DNA of 5,382 nt from assembly GCA_012799165.1 (NCBI GenBank), contig JAAZLU010000251.1:1-5382 (forward strand). The letters run 5' to 3'. Numbering within the stretch: the stretch's first letter is position 1; each line of letters begins with the position of its first letter. Origin of the DNA: Clostridiales bacterium. Its GTDB lineage: Bacteria > Bacillota > Clostridia > Peptostreptococcales > Anaerovoracaceae. Below the pieces are notes generated by a model. It was not told the origin of the DNA. It saw only the letters and a program-made list of their open reading frames with translations, and did no database searches. Positions 1 to 5,382 of this stretch are shown here, in pieces. A program made the translations under genes and the position numbers.

Positions 1-1
1 C

Positions 2-679
2 ATAGTCGGAGAAACCGGAGCCGGAAAATCGACCCTGGCGAACCTCATCTGCCGCTTCTATGAACCCACCGCCGGACAAGTTCTGATCGACGGCAAAGAT
101 GCGCGTGAGCGCTCGCAGCTCTGGCTGCACTCAGCCCTCGGATATGTACTCCAAACTCCGCACCTGTTCTCCGGGACTATCAGAGACAACCTTCGCTACG
201 GCAGGCCCGACGCGACGGACGAGGAGATAATGGAAGCTCTTCGGATGCTCTCCGCGGAGGGCGTGGTCGAAAAACTCAAGGACGGCCTGGATTCCGATGC
301 GGGAGAAGGCGGCGATATGCTCTCCACGGGAGAAAAGCAGCTGATTTCCTTCGCTCGAGCGATTCTTGCGGATCCGAAAATAATAGTGCTCGATGAAGCC
401 ACCGCTTCGGTGGACACCCTTACCGAGCAGAGGATACAGAGGGCTATAGATACGGTAATCGAAGGCCGCACCTCGGTGGTTATAGCCCACAGGCTATCGA
501 CTATCAAGGATGCGGACATCATATTGGTGGTTCAGGACGGCAAGATAATCGAGAGAGGCACGCATTCGGAACTGCTCGCGCTCAAGGGGCACTACCATAA
601 ACTCTGGATGCGTCAGTACGAGGACGAGGCCATCTTCGCGGTCTGGGCAGCGCAGCAGAATCCGGCATATGCCAATTAA
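2..679 (+). CDS. ABC exporter ATP-binding/permease protein, C-terminal fragment (5' end outside window)
   Basis: The open frame enters from the left edge and gives 225 residues of an ABC-type exporter nucleotide-binding domain, which hydrolyses ATP to drive substrate export by a fused membrane domain lying upstream of the window. All NTPase motifs are visible: Walker A GETGAGKST (bases 8-34), Q-loop glutamine in VLQTPHLFSGTI (152-154), signature LSTGEKQ (320-340), Walker B IIVLDEA with the catalytic Glu (395-397), D-loop ASVD (404-415) and H-loop His in IAHRLST (488-490). The signature reads LSTGE rather than LSGGQ. From memory this variant is usual in a clostridial exporter subfamily, so I do not read it as decay. 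The tail after the domain is short and ends QNPAYAN. Such exporters often work as heterodimers encoded by adjacent genes, so a partner gene may lie upstream. The substrate cannot be told from this domain. Confidence 0.95.
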   Translation: MVGETGAGKSTLANLICRFYEPTAGQVLIDGKDARERSQLWLHSALGYVLQTPHLFSGTIRDNLRYGRPDATDEEIMEALRMLSAEGVVEKLKDGLDSDAGEGGDMLSTGEKQLISFARAILADPKIIVLDEATASVDTLTEQRIQRAIDTVIEGRTSVVIAHRLSTIKDADIILVVQDGKIIERGTHSELLALKGHYHKLWMRQYEDEAIFAVWAAQQNPAYAN

Positions 680-699
680 AAAGATACATAAAAAGAGTA

Positions 700-730
700 A
701 AGGGCAGCTTCCTATGGCTGCCCTTCGTTT
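700..730 (+). terminator. Rho-independent terminator after the ABC transporter gene
   Basis: AGGGCAGC at 701-708 and GCTGCCCT at 717-724 form a perfect 8-bp stem around an 8-nt loop, extended to 9 bp by A700-T725. It is followed by a T-rich but interrupted tail (TCGTTTATGCTTTT). It starts 21 nt after the stop codon, as expected for an intrinsic terminator. This separates the exporter from the downstream membrane protein gene. Confidence 0.8.
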
Positions 731-772
731 ATGCTTTTCTATAGTACAGAAACATTTATGATATAGTTTACA

Positions 773-778
773 TATAAT
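773..778 (+). promoter_or_regulatory. Possible -10 box (TATAAT) upstream of the AI-2E family gene
   Basis: A perfect TATAAT lies 64 nt before the start codon of the next gene and after the preceding terminator. The best hexamer at 18-nt spacing, GAAACA (749-754), matches the -35 consensus at only three positions, and the area is AT-rich, so the match may be chance. Confidence 0.3.
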
Positions 779-803
779 TTTCTTCCCCCCTGCAGGCAAT
801 ACC

Positions 804-812
804 TGTTATACT
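804..812 (+). promoter_or_regulatory. Candidate extended -10 promoter for the AI-2E family gene
   Basis: TGTTATACT fits the extended -10 form TGnTATAAT with one mismatch. No good -35 hexamer lies 16-18 nt upstream (the area is C-rich), which is tolerated by extended -10 promoters. Transcription would start near 819 and leave a short leader of about 24 nt containing the ribosome binding site. Confidence 0.45.
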
Positions 813-826
813 GAGGATAGAATTTT

Positions 827-833
827 AGAAGGG
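827..833 (+). promoter_or_regulatory. Ribosome binding site fixing the GTG start of the AI-2E family gene
   Basis: AGAAGGG ends 9 nt before the GTG at 843, a standard spacing. A second purine run, AAGGAAG at 837-843, abuts and overlaps the start codon and is too close to be the functional site. Confidence 0.6.
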
Positions 834-842
834 AAAAAGGAA

Positions 843-2018
843 GTGAAAAGATTTTTTAAAATTGACCCCAGGTGGAAAGAATATGCCGCGGCGCTCTGTA
901 CGGCGGTTCTTCTTTACGTATTCCTGATGAGGATAGAAGTCGCAGGCATCATAATATCTAAGGTATGGAGCACCATATCTCCGGTAATTACAGGCCTTAT
1001 AATCGCATACATCTTAAATCCGCTTGTAAAGTTTATAGAACAACATCTCTTCACCAAAATGAAGAATCGCAAAGCATCGTGGCTGATATCCATAGTGCTT
1101 GCGTTCCTATTCGTTCTTATCCTTACTTCCCTCTTCATCGGCTTTGTTGCGCCCGAGATTATCAACAGCATCAGAGGCTTTATATCAAACCTTGACCAGT
1201 ATTCGAGGACCGTAAACGACTACCTCAATCAGCTCAACGATTGGGCCCACGAACATAATATGGATCTGTCCAATCTGACGGATCCGGGAAGATCCTTGGT
1301 AGACAGGGCGGTTTCACTTATAATGACTCACCAAAAGAGCATGCTCTCGACCGTTGCCGACTTCGGTGCGGGCGTAATGTCTGGAGTGCTGAGCCTCATA
1401 CTTTCGATTTACTTCCTAGTCGACAAGAAGAGGCTTCAGGGGGAATTTACAGCGTTTACGAGGCTGTTTATGACCGACAGGCGCCATGCGAGTGCCGGAA
1501 AGTTCTGGAGCAGCTGCAATGTAGTGCTGGTCCATTTCATATACTGCGAATTGATAGATGCTGCAATAGTCGGTGTGGCGAACGCCATCTTCATGGTGAT
1601 TACCGGGATGCCCTATGTAGCCCTCATCTCCATGGTCGTCGCTGTAACGAACCTCGTACCTACCTTCGGGCCGGTGGTCGGATGCATAATAGGAGGACTG
1701 ATTCTTATACTCGTGAACCCCTGGCAGGCCTTCTTCTTCGTGCTGTTCACGATAGTGCTGCAGACCATAGACGGATATGTAATAAAGCCCAAGCTCTTCG
1801 GCAACATCCTGAATGTGCCCGGCATTTGGATACTTATAGCCATAATAGTCGGCAGCAGGCTGGCGGGTATAAGCGGCATGGTCCTGGCAATCCCCTTCGC
1901 TGCGATAGCCAATATCTTCTATAAGGACTACCTGCACCGCAAGCTAGAAGACAATAAGGCCCTTATAGAAGCGGGAGCGCTTAAGAAAGACGCATCTAAG
2001 GAGTCAAAAAATCTTTAA
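843..2018 (+). CDS. AI-2E/PerM (UPF0118) family transporter
   Basis: A 391-residue polytopic membrane protein starting at GTG. Hydrophobic segments lie at about residues 13-29, 37-60, 79-103, 173-193, 236-255, 257-290 (probably two spans), 292-309 and 326-360. A hydrophilic, soluble-looking region at about 104-170 follows the first three spans, as is typical of the family. Family hallmarks are the SIYFLVDKKRL segment (188-198), NLVPTFGPVVG (270-280) and the C-terminal block with IKPKLFGN and GISGMVLAIPFAA (about 314-354). Length is near the usual 340-400. Members include E. coli TqsA and PerM and Bacillus YtvI/YrrI; proposed roles range from autoinducer-2 export to ion or proton antiport, so the substrate here is unknown. 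The basic tail (KKDASKESKNL) is cytoplasmic-looking. The gene is monocistronic by position, with terminators on both sides. Confidence 0.92.
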   Translation: MKRFFKIDPRWKEYAAALCTAVLLYVFLMRIEVAGIIISKVWSTISPVITGLIIAYILNPLVKFIEQHLFTKMKNRKASWLISIVLAFLFVLILTSLFIGFVAPEIINSIRGFISNLDQYSRTVNDYLNQLNDWAHEHNMDLSNLTDPGRSLVDRAVSLIMTHQKSMLSTVADFGAGVMSGVLSLILSIYFLVDKKRLQGEFTAFTRLFMTDRRHASAGKFWSSCNVVLVHFIYCELIDAAIVGVANAIFMVITGMPYVALISMVVAVTNLVPTFGPVVGCIIGGLILILVNPWQAFFFVLFTIVLQTIDGYVIKPKLFGNILNVPGIWILIAIIVGSRLAGISGMVLAIPFAAIANIFYKDYLHRKLEDNKALIEAGALKKDASKESKNL

Positions 2019-2024
2019 AATATT

Positions 2025-2054
2025 TTTAGTTTTTAGCTTCGGAATTAGCTTGCA
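2025..2054 (+). repeat. Left inverted repeat copy
   Basis: The inner part reads AGCTTCGGAATTAGCTTGCA (2035-2054). It is inverted relative to 2306-2325 with one mismatch (base 2045). The outer ten bases continue the match with two mismatches, both G-U wobbles if read as RNA. Confidence 0.75.
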
Positions 2055-2072
2055 CGTGGGCATGCATTTTTT
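2051..2072 (+). terminator. Weak candidate terminator after the AI-2E family gene
   Basis: TGCA (2051-2054) pairs with TGCA (2063-2066); after one C/A mismatch G2056 pairs with C2061 around a TGGG loop. Six T residues follow directly (2067-2072). The stem is short for an intrinsic terminator, but its position 32 nt after the stop codon and its T-tract fit. It overlaps the inner end of the left inverted repeat. Confidence 0.35.
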
Positions 2073-2184
2073 GTTACTTAGTCTAAACCTCAATATCTCG
2101 CAAGCGTACTTGCAACGCGGACACACTCGCTTTTGTGGATTATATAAATCTCTTTGATTGAAATAATTATTATAAGATGACGGA

Positions 2185-2199
2185 GGAATGTAGCTTGCA
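2185..2199 (+). repeat. Middle repeat copy, direct to the left copy and inverted to the right copy
   Basis: GGAATGTAGCTTGCA repeats the inner part of the left copy with one extra G, and can pair with 2306-2319 through 10 perfect base pairs, a bulged T (2189) and four more pairs. It forms the 5' strand of the basal helix of the folded core. Confidence 0.75.
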
Positions 2200-2319
2200 T
2201 TAGGCAGGGCTTGGCGGTCTCGGTACTTAGCGATTGGCAAGCCGCAGGCGCAGACAAAGCTTAGTACCGCTAGGGAACCGCCACGGAGCGGGAGCGTCCC
2301 GCCGTTGCAAGCTACTTCC
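2185..2319 (+). ncRNA. Candidate structured RNA, possibly a stand-alone HEARO/OMEGA-like RNA
   Basis: The 135-nt GC-rich core folds by eye into abutting helices. P1 pairs 2190-2199 with 2306-2315 (10 bp), extended by GGAA/TTCC. P2 pairs GGCGGT (2213-2218) with ACCGCC (2277-2282). P3 pairs 2221-2231 with 2259-2269 (10 of 11). P4 is a hairpin, ACG..GCGGGA (2283-2293) with TCCCGCCGT (2297-2305). P2, P4 and the 3' strand of P1 follow each other without unpaired bases. GGCTT (2208-2212) can pair with AAGCC (2239-2243) in the P3 loop, a possible pseudoknot. From memory, this architecture and the CTAGGGAACCGCC segment recall HEARO RNAs, the guide RNAs of IsrB/IscB transposon nucleases, which also occur without a nuclease gene. 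That identity is unverified and strand is inferred. An AT-rich stretch upstream holds only weak promoter matches (CGGACA at 2118-2123 and TATATA at 2141-2146, 17 nt apart). Confidence 0.5.
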
Positions 2320-2335
2320 GAAGCTGAAAGCTAAA
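2306..2335 (-). repeat. Right inverted repeat copy
   Basis: The part at 2306-2325, TGCAAGCTACTTCCGAAGCT, can pair with either the left copy (2025-2054, longer) or the middle copy (2185-2199, nearer). The two pairings exclude each other. Confidence 0.75.
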
Positions 2336-2340
2336 TAGCA

Positions 2341-2376
2341 ACAAAAAGCACCCGCGGGAAACCCCTGCGGGCGCTT
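2341..2376 (-). terminator. Rho-independent terminator of the ribosomal protein/rpoA operon
   Basis: Read on the minus strand, AAGC-G-CCCGC pairs with GCGGG-T-GCTT (plus bases 2367-2376 and 2346-2355) with one internal mismatch. Inner G-C pairs close a small AAACC-side loop, and TTTTTGTT follows. It begins 12 nt past the rplQ stop codon. On the plus strand the same hairpin is followed by TCTGTTTT, so it may also stop transcripts leaving the structured core, making it bidirectional. Confidence 0.88.
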
Positions 2377-2388
2377 CTGTTTTGACTG

Positions 2389-2730
2389 CTATACCAGTTC
2401 GAGATATACGACTTCCGCGACATCTCCCTGACGCGGTCCGAGCTTTAATATCCTCGTGTATCCGCCGTTGCGCTCCTCGTACTTGGGCGCTATCTCTTCG
2501 AAAAGTTTCGTTACAACGTCCTCGTCCTTAATGTATGCGAGGGCCTGTCTTCTAGCATGCAGACCGCCCTTCTTGGCGATCGTAATCATCTTTTCAGCTT
2601 CCCTTCTAGTCTCCTTGGCCCTGCTGTCAGTCGTCTGAATGCGGCCATACTTGAAGAGATCTGTAACCAGATTTCTGAGTATCGCCCTTCTGTGAGCCGA
2701 CTTGACTCCCAGTTTTCTGTATCCGGTCAT
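2389..2730 (-). CDS. rplQ: 50S ribosomal protein L17
   Basis: A 113-residue protein with the L17 N-terminus [20 protein letters not shown] and the typical core [21 protein letters not shown], which binds 23S rRNA in the large subunit near the exit tunnel. The length matches the compact Firmicute form, without the C-terminal extension of proteobacterial proteins. It starts at ATG with AGGAGG 5 nt upstream; that site overlaps the TAG stop of rpoA, and only 9 nt separate the two frames, so translation is probably coupled. It is the last gene of the operon, directly followed by a strong terminator. Confidence 0.98.
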   Translation of the reverse strand: MTGYRKLGVKSAHRRAILRNLVTDLFKYGRIQTTDSRAKETRREAEKMITIAKKGGLHARRQALAYIKDEDVVTKLFEEIAPKYEERNGGYTRILKLGPRQGDVAEVVYLELV

Positions 2731-2739
2731 TTGCTCCTC

Positions 2740-3687
2740 CTATTCATCGCTGAGCTTAAGGCTCAGTCCCAATTCATCCAATTTGTGCTTCACCTCATCG
2801 AGGGACTTCTTACCGAGATTTCTTACCTTCATCATCTCGGCCTCCGTCTTGCGAATGAGCTCCTCAACGGTATTGATGCCCGCACGCTTGAGGCAGTTGA
2901 AAGAACGAACCGAAAGTTCGAGTTCCTCAATGCTCATCTCAAGAGCCTTCTCCTTCTTGTCCTCCTCGCGCTCTTTAAGCATCGGACTTCTGTCGCAGCC
3001 CTCCGAGAGGCCTATGAAGAGCTCCAGATGCTCCCTCATGATGTTGGCACCTATCGCAACTCCGTCCTCGGGACTGATGCTTCCGTCCGTCCAAATTTCA
3101 AGAGTAAGTCTCTCGTAGTCCGTCACCTGACCGACCCTCGTGTGCTCCACGAGATAGTTGACCTTTTTCACCGGAGTGTAGATGCTGTCGATGGGAATCT
3201 CCCCGATCGGCGTGTGTTCGTCCTTGTTCTGCTCTGCGGGTACATAGCCCCTTCCCTTGGAGATGTTGAGCTCCATGGACAGGCTCGCACCCTTCTCAAG
3301 AGTGGCGATGTGAAGCTTGGGATTGTGAATCTCCAGACTTCCGTCGGAGATGATATCCTCCGCCAGAACCACCTTTGGTCCGCTCGCATTTATTATCGCG
3401 CGCACCCAATCCCGACCGTCGAGCGAAAGGGAAAGCTTCTTAAGGTTCAATATAATCTCCGTCACATCTTCCTTGACGCCGGGGATCGTTGAAAACTCGT
3501 GCAATATTCCGTCTATTCTCACCGAGGTGACAGCGGCGCCCGGCAGGGAGCTTAAGAGCACCCTTCTGAGGCTGTTGCCCAGCGTCTGCCCATAGCCGCG
3601 TTCGAGGGGTTCAACTATAAATTTGCCGTAACCCGGATCTTCTTCCGAGTGGATACATTCGATGTTCGGCTTTTCAATTTCAACCAC
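2740..3687 (-). CDS. rpoA: DNA-directed RNA polymerase subunit alpha
   Basis: A 315-residue alpha subunit, which dimerises to nucleate assembly of beta and beta' and contacts promoter UP elements and activators. The N-terminal assembly domain (about 1-230) carries [18 protein letters not shown] (36-53) and the conserved EFSTIPGV..D turn (64-74). A charged linker (about 232-250, [12 protein letters not shown]) leads to the C-terminal helix-hairpin domain (about 251-315). There Arg261 in VRSFNCLK and the NLGKKS segment (290-295) correspond to E. coli Arg265 and the Gly296-Ser299 region, so DNA-binding determinants look intact. The start is GTG, chosen because AAGGAGGG lies 7 nt upstream and the protein begins VEIEKPNIE like its homologues. 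It lies between rpsD (48-nt spacer) and rplQ (9-nt spacer). Confidence 0.99.
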   Translation of the reverse strand: MVEIEKPNIECIHSEEDPGYGKFIVEPLERGYGQTLGNSLRRVLLSSLPGAAVTSVRIDGILHEFSTIPGVKEDVTEIILNLKKLSLSLDGRDWVRAIINASGPKVVLAEDIISDGSLEIHNPKLHIATLEKGASLSMELNISKGRGYVPAEQNKDEHTPIGEIPIDSIYTPVKKVNYLVEHTRVGQVTDYERLTLEIWTDGSISPEDGVAIGANIMREHLELFIGLSEGCDRSPMLKEREEDKKEKALEMSIEELELSVRSFNCLKRAGINTVEELIRKTEAEMMKVRNLGKKSLDEVKHKLDELGLSLKLSDE

Positions 3688-3694
3688 TTGTAAT

Positions 3695-3702
3695 CCCTCC
3701 TT
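3695..3702 (-). promoter_or_regulatory. Ribosome binding site deciding the GTG start of rpoA
   Basis: On the minus strand AAGGAGGG ends 7 nt before GTG. No ATG lies at a comparable position, so the non-standard start is well supported. The 48-nt rpsD-rpoA spacer also holds an 8-base direct repeat (plus-strand TTAAAGCT at 3708-3715 and 3726-3733). Confidence 0.8.
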
Positions 3703-3735
3703 AATCGTTAAAGCTGTATCTTCTTTTAAAGCTCA

Positions 3736-4356
3736 TTACTTGGAGTAGAGCTCGACGATCATGTGCTCTGCGACCGGCGTATCGATCTGATCCCTCGTCG
3801 GCATCGAAAGCAACCTGCCTTCCAGCTTCTGAGTATCGATACTTATCCATTCAGGAGTGCTAATCGTCATTTCCCTTATCTCCTTGAACTTGGGAGAAGA
3901 CAGGCTCTTATCTTTTACAGCTACCACATCGCCGGCTTTAAGCTGCATCGAGGGGATGTCGGCCTTCTGTCCGTTCACGCGGAAGTGGCCGTGAGTGACC
4001 AGCTGGCGAGCTTCCTTCCTGGAAGCCGCAAAGCCCATTCTGAACACCACGTTGTCCAGCCTCGTCTCCAACATTATCAGCAAGTTGTCGCCCGTGATGC
4101 CCTTCTTTGCTGCCGCCTTGGAGAACAGATTCCTGAACTGAGCCTCCTGAAGCCCGTAAAACCTCTTGGCTTTCTGCTTCTCTCTCAGCTGATTTCCGTA
4201 ATCGGAACTCTTCTTCCTGCCCTGACCGTGCTGTCCGGGAGGATAGAATCTCTTATCCAGCGCGCACTTGCCGCTGTAGCATCTCTCACCCTTCAAAAAC
4301 AGCTTCTGCCCTTCTCTTCTGCAAAGTCTGCAGGAAGGCCCTGTATATCTTGCCAT
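3736..4356 (-). CDS. rpsD: 30S ribosomal protein S4
   Basis: A 206-residue S4, a primary 16S rRNA binder that starts assembly of the 30S body and helps maintain decoding accuracy. The N-terminus carries the zinc-binding set Cys9, Cys12, Cys26 and Cys31 (C-x2-C-x13-C-x4-C), so this is the zinc-containing form rather than the cysteine-free one. [18 protein letters not shown] (37-54) is a family hallmark. The S4 RNA-binding domain spans about 95-160, with [25 protein letters not shown] at its start. The C-terminus [12 protein letters not shown] is complete. ATG is preceded by GGAGGT at 8 nt. The gene lies 18 nt after rpsK, whose TAG stop is followed at once by an in-frame TAA. In E. coli, S4 represses its own operon from the rpsM leader; whether that holds here is unknown. 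Confidence 0.99.
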   Translation of the reverse strand: MARYTGPSCRLCRREGQKLFLKGERCYSGKCALDKRFYPPGQHGQGRKKSSDYGNQLREKQKAKRFYGLQEAQFRNLFSKAAAKKGITGDNLLIMLETRLDNVVFRMGFAASRKEARQLVTHGHFRVNGQKADIPSMQLKAGDVVAVKDKSLSSPKFKEIREMTISTPEWISIDTQKLEGRLLSMPTRDQIDTPVAEHMIVELYSK

Positions 4357-4374
4357 ATTTTCGTACCTCCCTTA

Positions 4375-4770
4375 CTAAACTCTTCTTCTCTTAGGCGGCC
4401 TGCAGCCGTTGTGAGGAATAGGTGTGATATCCTTTATCATCGTAATGCTCAGACCCGCAGTCTGAAGCGCCCTGATGGCCGCTTCCCTGCCCGAGCCCGG
4501 GCCCTTTACGTAAACTTCGACCGTCTTAAGTCCGTGCTCCATCGCGCCCTTGGCTGCCGTCTCGGCCGCCATCTGAGCCGCAAAGGGAGTGGACTTTCTG
4601 GAACCCTTAAATCCCAGCGAACCCGCAGAAGACCACGCCAGCGCGTTTCCGTTGAGGTCCGTGAGGGTCACGAGTGTGTTATTGAAGGTGGCCTGGATGT
4701 GAGCCTGGCCGCTTTCAATGTTTTTGCGCTCTCTTCTCTTTTTGCGCACAGTTTTTCTAGCTGCTGCCAT
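4375..4770 (-). CDS. rpsK: 30S ribosomal protein S11
   Basis: A 131-residue S11, a component of the 30S platform near the mRNA exit where it contacts 16S rRNA and the Shine-Dalgarno helix. The basic N-terminal tail ([16 protein letters not shown]) precedes a complete core with [41 protein letters not shown] and [15 protein letters not shown]. It ends in the invariant [20 protein letters not shown] is preceded at 8 nt by AAGGAGGT, which overlaps the TAA stop of rpsM. The 14-nt spacer suggests coupling to rpsM. Length and motifs are ordinary for the family. Confidence 0.99.
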   Translation of the reverse strand: MAAARKTVRKKRRERKNIESGQAHIQATFNNTLVTLTDLNGNALAWSSAGSLGFKGSRKSTPFAAQMAAETAAKGAMEHGLKTVEVYVKGPGSGREAAIRALQTAGLSITMIKDITPIPHNGCRPPKRRRV

Positions 4771-4784
4771 TCAAGCTTACCTCC

Positions 4785-5162
4785 TTACTTGCCCTTCTTC
4801 CTGCCGCGTCCGACCGTCTTCTTGGGACCCTTGCGAGTGCGGCTGTTATTCTTCGTGTTCTGGCCGCGAACGGGCAAGCCCCTTCTGTGACGGATACCTC
4901 TGTAGGAGCCTATCTCCATCAGACGCTTGATATTCATGGAAACTTCTCTTCTCAGATCGCCTTCCACGATATGCTCGGTATCGATTGTTTTTCTGATTGC
5001 ACCTACTTCGTCTTCGCTTAGGTCCTTGACTCTCGTGTCGGGATTAACCCCGGATGCCTCCAGAATCTGTCTGGATTTCGCCAAGCCTATGCCGTAGATG
5101 TAGGTAAGGCCGATCTCAACCCTCTTCTCTCTGGGCAGATCGACACCGGCTATACGAGCCAT
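4785..5162 (-). CDS. rpsM: 30S ribosomal protein S13
   Basis: A 125-residue S13 of the 30S head, which forms intersubunit bridges with the 50S and whose C-terminal tail reaches towards P-site tRNA. The N-terminus [25 protein letters not shown] is canonical, as are the helix-two-turn-helix region (about 15-45) and the R-rich segment [21 protein letters not shown] (about 90-110). The tail ends [15 protein letters not shown] is preceded by TAGGAGGT at 8 nt. Unlike the other genes here it is separated from its upstream neighbour, rpmJ, by 124 nt. Confidence 0.99.
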   Translation of the reverse strand: MARIAGVDLPREKRVEIGLTYIYGIGLAKSRQILEASGVNPDTRVKDLSEDEVGAIRKTIDTEHIVEGDLRREVSMNIKRLMEIGSYRGIRHRRGLPVRGQNTKNNSRTRKGPKKTVGRGRKKGK

Positions 5163-5286
5163 AAACTTTTACCTCCTAATATACTGCAACTATTATTTAT
5201 AATTTACGTTCCGTAAAGGGCATTATTCGCCCGGGGCATTGAGCTCCCTAAGCATGAACCGCCCGCCGGAACACAGTAAACCGAAA
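5163..5286 (-). promoter_or_regulatory. Long rpmJ-rpsM spacer with inverted repeats, candidate leader or processing region
   Basis: Reading on the minus strand, the spacer holds a hairpin GGGC-GAATAAT-GCCC (plus 5218-5232), then TTTACG-GAA-CGTAAA, a perfect 6-bp stem with a 3-nt loop (plus 5203-5217). GTTCCG earlier in the spacer (plus 5267-5272) is complementary to the CGGAAC inside that second hairpin (plus 5208-5213), so the two pairings exclude each other. The sequence after the hairpins is AT-rich and ends at the rpsM ribosome binding site. No T-tract follows either hairpin closely enough to call a terminator, and no good promoter pair was found. A feedback site for a ribosomal protein such as S4 is possible by analogy with E. 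coli, but not shown. Confidence 0.35.
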
Positions 5287-5382
5287 CTAGCCCTGCACCT
5301 GCTTGTGCTTGGGGTTTTCGCAGATGATCATTACTTTTCCTCTTCTCTTGATCACCTTGCATTTTTCGCAAATTGGTTTTAC
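5287..5382 (-). CDS. rpmJ: 50S ribosomal protein L36, partial (5' end outside window)
   Basis: The minus strand from the right edge reads [31 protein letters not shown] followed by TAG, giving 31 codons. This is all but about the first six residues of the usual 37-residue L36, expected to begin MKVRPS. The zinc ribbon is intact: Cys-x2-Cys, then Cys and His, corresponding to Cys11, Cys14, Cys27 and His32 of the full protein, so this is the zinc-binding form. L36 stabilises 23S rRNA in the large subunit. In the usual Firmicute order it follows infA and precedes rpsM, as seen here on the side that is visible. Confidence 0.96.
   Translation of the reverse strand, partial: VKPICEKCKVIKRRGKVMIICENPKHKQVQG

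Larger units (their letters stand above)
2025..2335. mobile_element. MITE-like element with about 30-bp imperfect terminal inverted repeats, no transposase
   Basis: Bases 2025-2054 and 2306-2335 are inverted copies matching at 27 of 30 positions; the inner 20 match at 19 of 20. They enclose about 250 bp of non-coding DNA between convergent genes. Size, position and lack of any credible coding frame fit a small non-autonomous element mobilised in trans. A TA dinucleotide occurs just outside each end (2021-2022 and 2336-2337), but two extra T residues sit between the left TA and the paired repeat, and the flanks are AT-rich, so a target-site duplication is not established. Alternatively the repeats may be the base of a long RNA stem rather than transposon ends. 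Confidence 0.4.

Noticed and set aside
320..340. Degenerate ABC signature (LSTGEKQ) as a sign of a dead ATPase site
   Set aside because: Walker A, the Q-loop, the catalytic Glu and the H-loop His are all intact, and the LSTGE form is, from memory, common in a clostridial exporter subfamily.
131..799. Minus-strand open frames of 101-119 codons over the ABC gene
   Set aside because: They are opposite a clear nucleotide-binding domain with all motifs, and lack ribosome binding sites and recognisable sequence.
2091..2131. CRISPR-like or tandem repeat in the spacer, suggested by recurring CGCAAG/CTTGCAACG words
   Set aside because: The words form only a 5-bp hairpin (2100-2104 with 2109-2113). 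There is no regular spacing or set of repeat-spacer units.
2004..2240. A 78-codon minus-strand frame with a CPRC motif, inside the repeat element
   Set aside because: It has no ribosome binding site before its ATG, begins within the P3 loop of the structured core, and runs through both the AT-rich spacer and the left repeat into the end of the AI-2E gene. The CxxC looks accidental, and I saw no match to IsrB, IscB or TnpB motifs.
2213..2282. T-box riboswitch or amino-acid leader, suggested by GGTAC/GTACC stems
   Set aside because: There is no AGGGTGGNACCGCG-type T-box sequence on either strand, and no downstream gene on the plus strand for it to control, since rplQ converges.
2557..3492. A 311-codon plus-strand open frame antisense to rplQ and rpoA
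   Set aside because: It runs opposite two unmistakable genes and resembles no protein family that I recognise; it is a shadow frame.
3763..4890. A 375-codon plus-strand open frame antisense to rpsD, rpsK and rpsM
   Set aside because: It lies opposite three certain ribosomal protein genes, its translation is low-complexity and Ser/Leu/Arg-rich, and it has no domain-like pattern. It is a by-product of codon use on the other strand.

Overview
The window looks like chromosomal DNA of a low-to-mid GC Firmicute, most likely class Clostridia. The reasons are strong GGAGG-type ribosome binding sites, a ribosomal protein order of rpmJ-rpsM-rpsK-rpsD-rpoA-rplQ (rpsD sits inside the alpha operon, unlike Bacillus subtilis), and zinc-binding forms of S4 and L36. 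This placement is inferred from gene order and protein character; no database search was possible.

Layout. On the plus strand, bases 2-679 hold the C-terminal 225 codons of an ABC exporter half-transporter, covering nearly the whole nucleotide-binding domain, followed by an intrinsic terminator. A separate transcription unit at 843-2018 encodes an AI-2E/PerM-family membrane protein. From the right edge inward on the minus strand runs the distal part of the large ribosomal protein cluster: the end of rpmJ (L36), then rpsM (S13), rpsK (S11), rpsD (S4), rpoA (RNA polymerase alpha) and rplQ (L17). These are closely packed, with spacers of 14, 18, 48 and 9 nt after rpsM, rpsK, rpsD and rpoA. A strong hairpin terminator lies just past rplQ. 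The ribosomal genes jointly supply 30S and 50S proteins and the polymerase assembly platform.

The two gene sets converge on a 370-bp non-coding interval (2019-2388), the most unusual part of the window. It carries three related copies of a sequence ending in TAGCTTGCA. The outermost two form a roughly 30-bp inverted repeat about 250 bp apart, as in a small non-autonomous mobile element. Inside is a compact GC-rich core (2185-2319) that can fold into abutting helices with a possible pseudoknot. This strongly suggests a structured RNA. From memory its architecture and some core motifs resemble HEARO/OMEGA-type RNAs associated with IsrB/IscB transposon nucleases, here without a nuclease gene; that identification is tentative and needs a covariance-model search.

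A second, weaker point of interest is the 124-nt spacer between rpmJ and rpsM. It is far longer than the other spacers in the operon and contains mutually exclusive inverted repeats, so it may be a regulatory leader or processing region.
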